Source of the DNA: Roseiarcus sp035606915
GTDB taxonomy: Bacteria; Pseudomonadota; Alphaproteobacteria; Rhizobiales; Beijerinckiaceae
Direction: 5' to 3'
Length of the DNA stretch: 5,895 bases
NCBI GenBank assembly: GCA_035606915.1
Contig: DATNDU010000166.1
Coordinates: 1-5,895, forward strand
Shown: one piece after another, positions 5,493 through 5,895 of the stretch
Numbering within the stretch: the first letter of the stretch is position 1
Layout of the letters: every line of letters starts with the position of its first letter
Made by a program: the position numbers and the translations under genes
Notes under the pieces: generated by a model
The model's database searches: none
Told to the model about the DNA's origin: nothing
Seen by the model: the letters and a program-made list of their open reading frames with translations, nothing else

Positions 5493-5541
5493 GGGGAAAG
5501 CGCGTTAGCTACAGATTAGCAACGCCGACGACGCGCTCCCC
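5493..5541. repeat. Inverted repeat, 11-bp arms with a two-base bulge
   Basis: GGGGAAAGCGCGT (5493-5505) opposes ACGCGCTCCCC (5531-5541). All eleven bases of the right arm pair, with two extra A bases in the left arm. The loop is 25 bases and contains TTAGCTA and TTAGCAA. No T-run follows, so it is not a standard terminator. Confidence 0.4.
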
Positions 5542-5775
5542 GTTTGGCGACATGTATGGCGGTCAATCGCCGAAGCGCCCTGGGCGGTGCGCAGTTTTTC
5601 CAGATGAGACCGATGCAGATACAAGATTAATTTGTGATTATTCGGCCGATTACCAATCATCTGACAATTAAGTAATTCTATGCAATTGTGAATATGGGGA
5701 AATCTGTGGATTTGCCGCGCCCCAAAAATCCACCATCGCGCCTCGGCCAGGGGGCCTAACCAAATTCAAGAGATC

Positions 5776-5792
5776 CCCCGGCTTTGCCGGGG
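5776..5792. repeat. Perfect 7-bp GC hairpin
   Basis: CCCCGGC (5776-5782), loop TTT, GCCGGGG (5786-5792). The stem is very stable, with no T-run on the + strand. It lies about 85 bases before the terminal partial gene and could be part of a mobile-element end or a transcription barrier protecting that gene from read-through (inference). Confidence 0.55.
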
Positions 5793-5876
5793 TGGCCGTA
5801 GAAGTTTGACTTTTACGGGGGTCCACCGTGATTTTTGCCGTCGTGAGCCGCCAAGCACACGAAGGGTCTAATCACG

Positions 5877-5895
5877 ATGGACGAGTTCGAGAGCT
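5877..5895 (+). CDS. Start of an unidentified gene cut by the window end (possible transposase)
   Basis: ATG 5877 opens a frame reading MDEFES to the window edge, 10 bases after AAGGG (5862-5866). Six codons cannot identify a protein. A start of the form MDEFE(R/S)Y is, from memory, compatible with IS701-type DDE transposases, and the hairpin-rich, gene-free leader is also compatible with an insertion-sequence end. This is a guess rather than a recognition. Confidence 0.35.

Larger units (their letters stand above)
5449..5876. other. Gene-free stretch after the tRNA, with inverted repeats and an AT-rich patch
   Basis: I see no credible ORF in these 428 bases. The first part (5449-5600) is GC-rich with inverted repeats. 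Bases 5620-5700 are clearly AT-rich compared with the rest of the window and contain ACAATT (5664-5669) opposed to AATTGT (5684-5689). GTGGATTT (5706-5713) opposes AAATCCAC (5726-5733), giving an 8-bp stem with a 12-base loop. A strong 7-bp hairpin follows at 5776-5792. Next comes a TTGACT (5806-5811) with no good -10 partner, and an AAGGG ribosome-binding site (5862-5866). Lying directly behind a tRNA, it could be a former integration region, but no integrase or repeated tRNA end is visible in the window. Confidence 0.5.

Noticed and set aside
5277..5519. 80-codon plus-strand open frame across the tRNA
   Set aside because: It contains the whole tRNA-Ala, has no ribosome-binding site and resembles no protein.
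5705..5713. TGTGGATTT resembling a DnaA box beside an AT-rich patch (possible origin)
   Set aside because: It matches only 7 of 9 bases, no second box is nearby, and no origin-linked genes are present. One loose match is expected by chance.
5806..5834. TTGACT as the -35 of a promoter for the terminal gene
   Set aside because: At 17-base spacing the -10 would read TGATTT, which matches the consensus poorly, so I did not call a promoter.

Overview
The window looks like chromosomal DNA of a GC-rich alphaproteobacterium, most likely a member of the Hyphomicrobiales (Bradyrhizobium/Rhodopseudomonas-like). The reasons are G/C-rich third codon positions, a mesaconyl-CoA hydratase of the Rhodobacter/Methylobacterium type, a tRNA-Ala(CGC), and an intergenic palindrome of a kind I remember as common in Bradyrhizobiaceae. 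The genus is an inference from gene content, not a measured placement.

Positions 1-3603 (+ strand) carry the protocatechuate 4,5-cleavage (PDC) pathway in the order ligK (3' end only), ligI, ligA, ligB, a palindromic repeat, ligC. LigAB opens protocatechuate to 4-carboxy-2-hydroxymuconate-6-semialdehyde (CHMS). LigC oxidises the CHMS hemiacetal to 2-pyrone-4,6-dicarboxylate (PDC), and LigI hydrolyses PDC to oxalomesaconate/4-carboxy-2-hydroxymuconate. After hydration by LigJ (not in the window), LigK cleaves the product to pyruvate and oxaloacetate. The first four genes overlap or nearly touch and should be one translationally coupled transcript. ligC lies about 200 bases downstream behind the repeat.

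Positions 3595-5278 (- strand) hold a convergent operon read yggT, then mch, then a small gene. yggT encodes a two-helix inner-membrane protein. mch encodes a double-hotdog mesaconyl-CoA (2-methylfumaryl-CoA) hydratase of the ethylmalonyl-CoA pathway. The small 113-residue gene is not confidently recognised; it resembles a shortened isochorismatase-like hydrolase without its catalytic residues. Its 3' end overlaps that of ligC by 9 bases, so the two operons meet with no space for a terminator.

Positions 5279-5448 hold a short divergent control region and a complete tRNA-Ala(CGC) with a recognisable promoter. Positions 5449-5876 have no credible gene. They contain several inverted repeats and an AT-rich patch, and lead to a ribosome-binding site and the first six codons of a + strand gene cut by the window end. 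This may be the left part of a mobile element next to the tRNA, but the evidence is weak. No clearly new biological system was found. The best leads are the apparently catalytically dead small protein behind mch, the head-on operon overlap, and the tRNA-flanking stretch.
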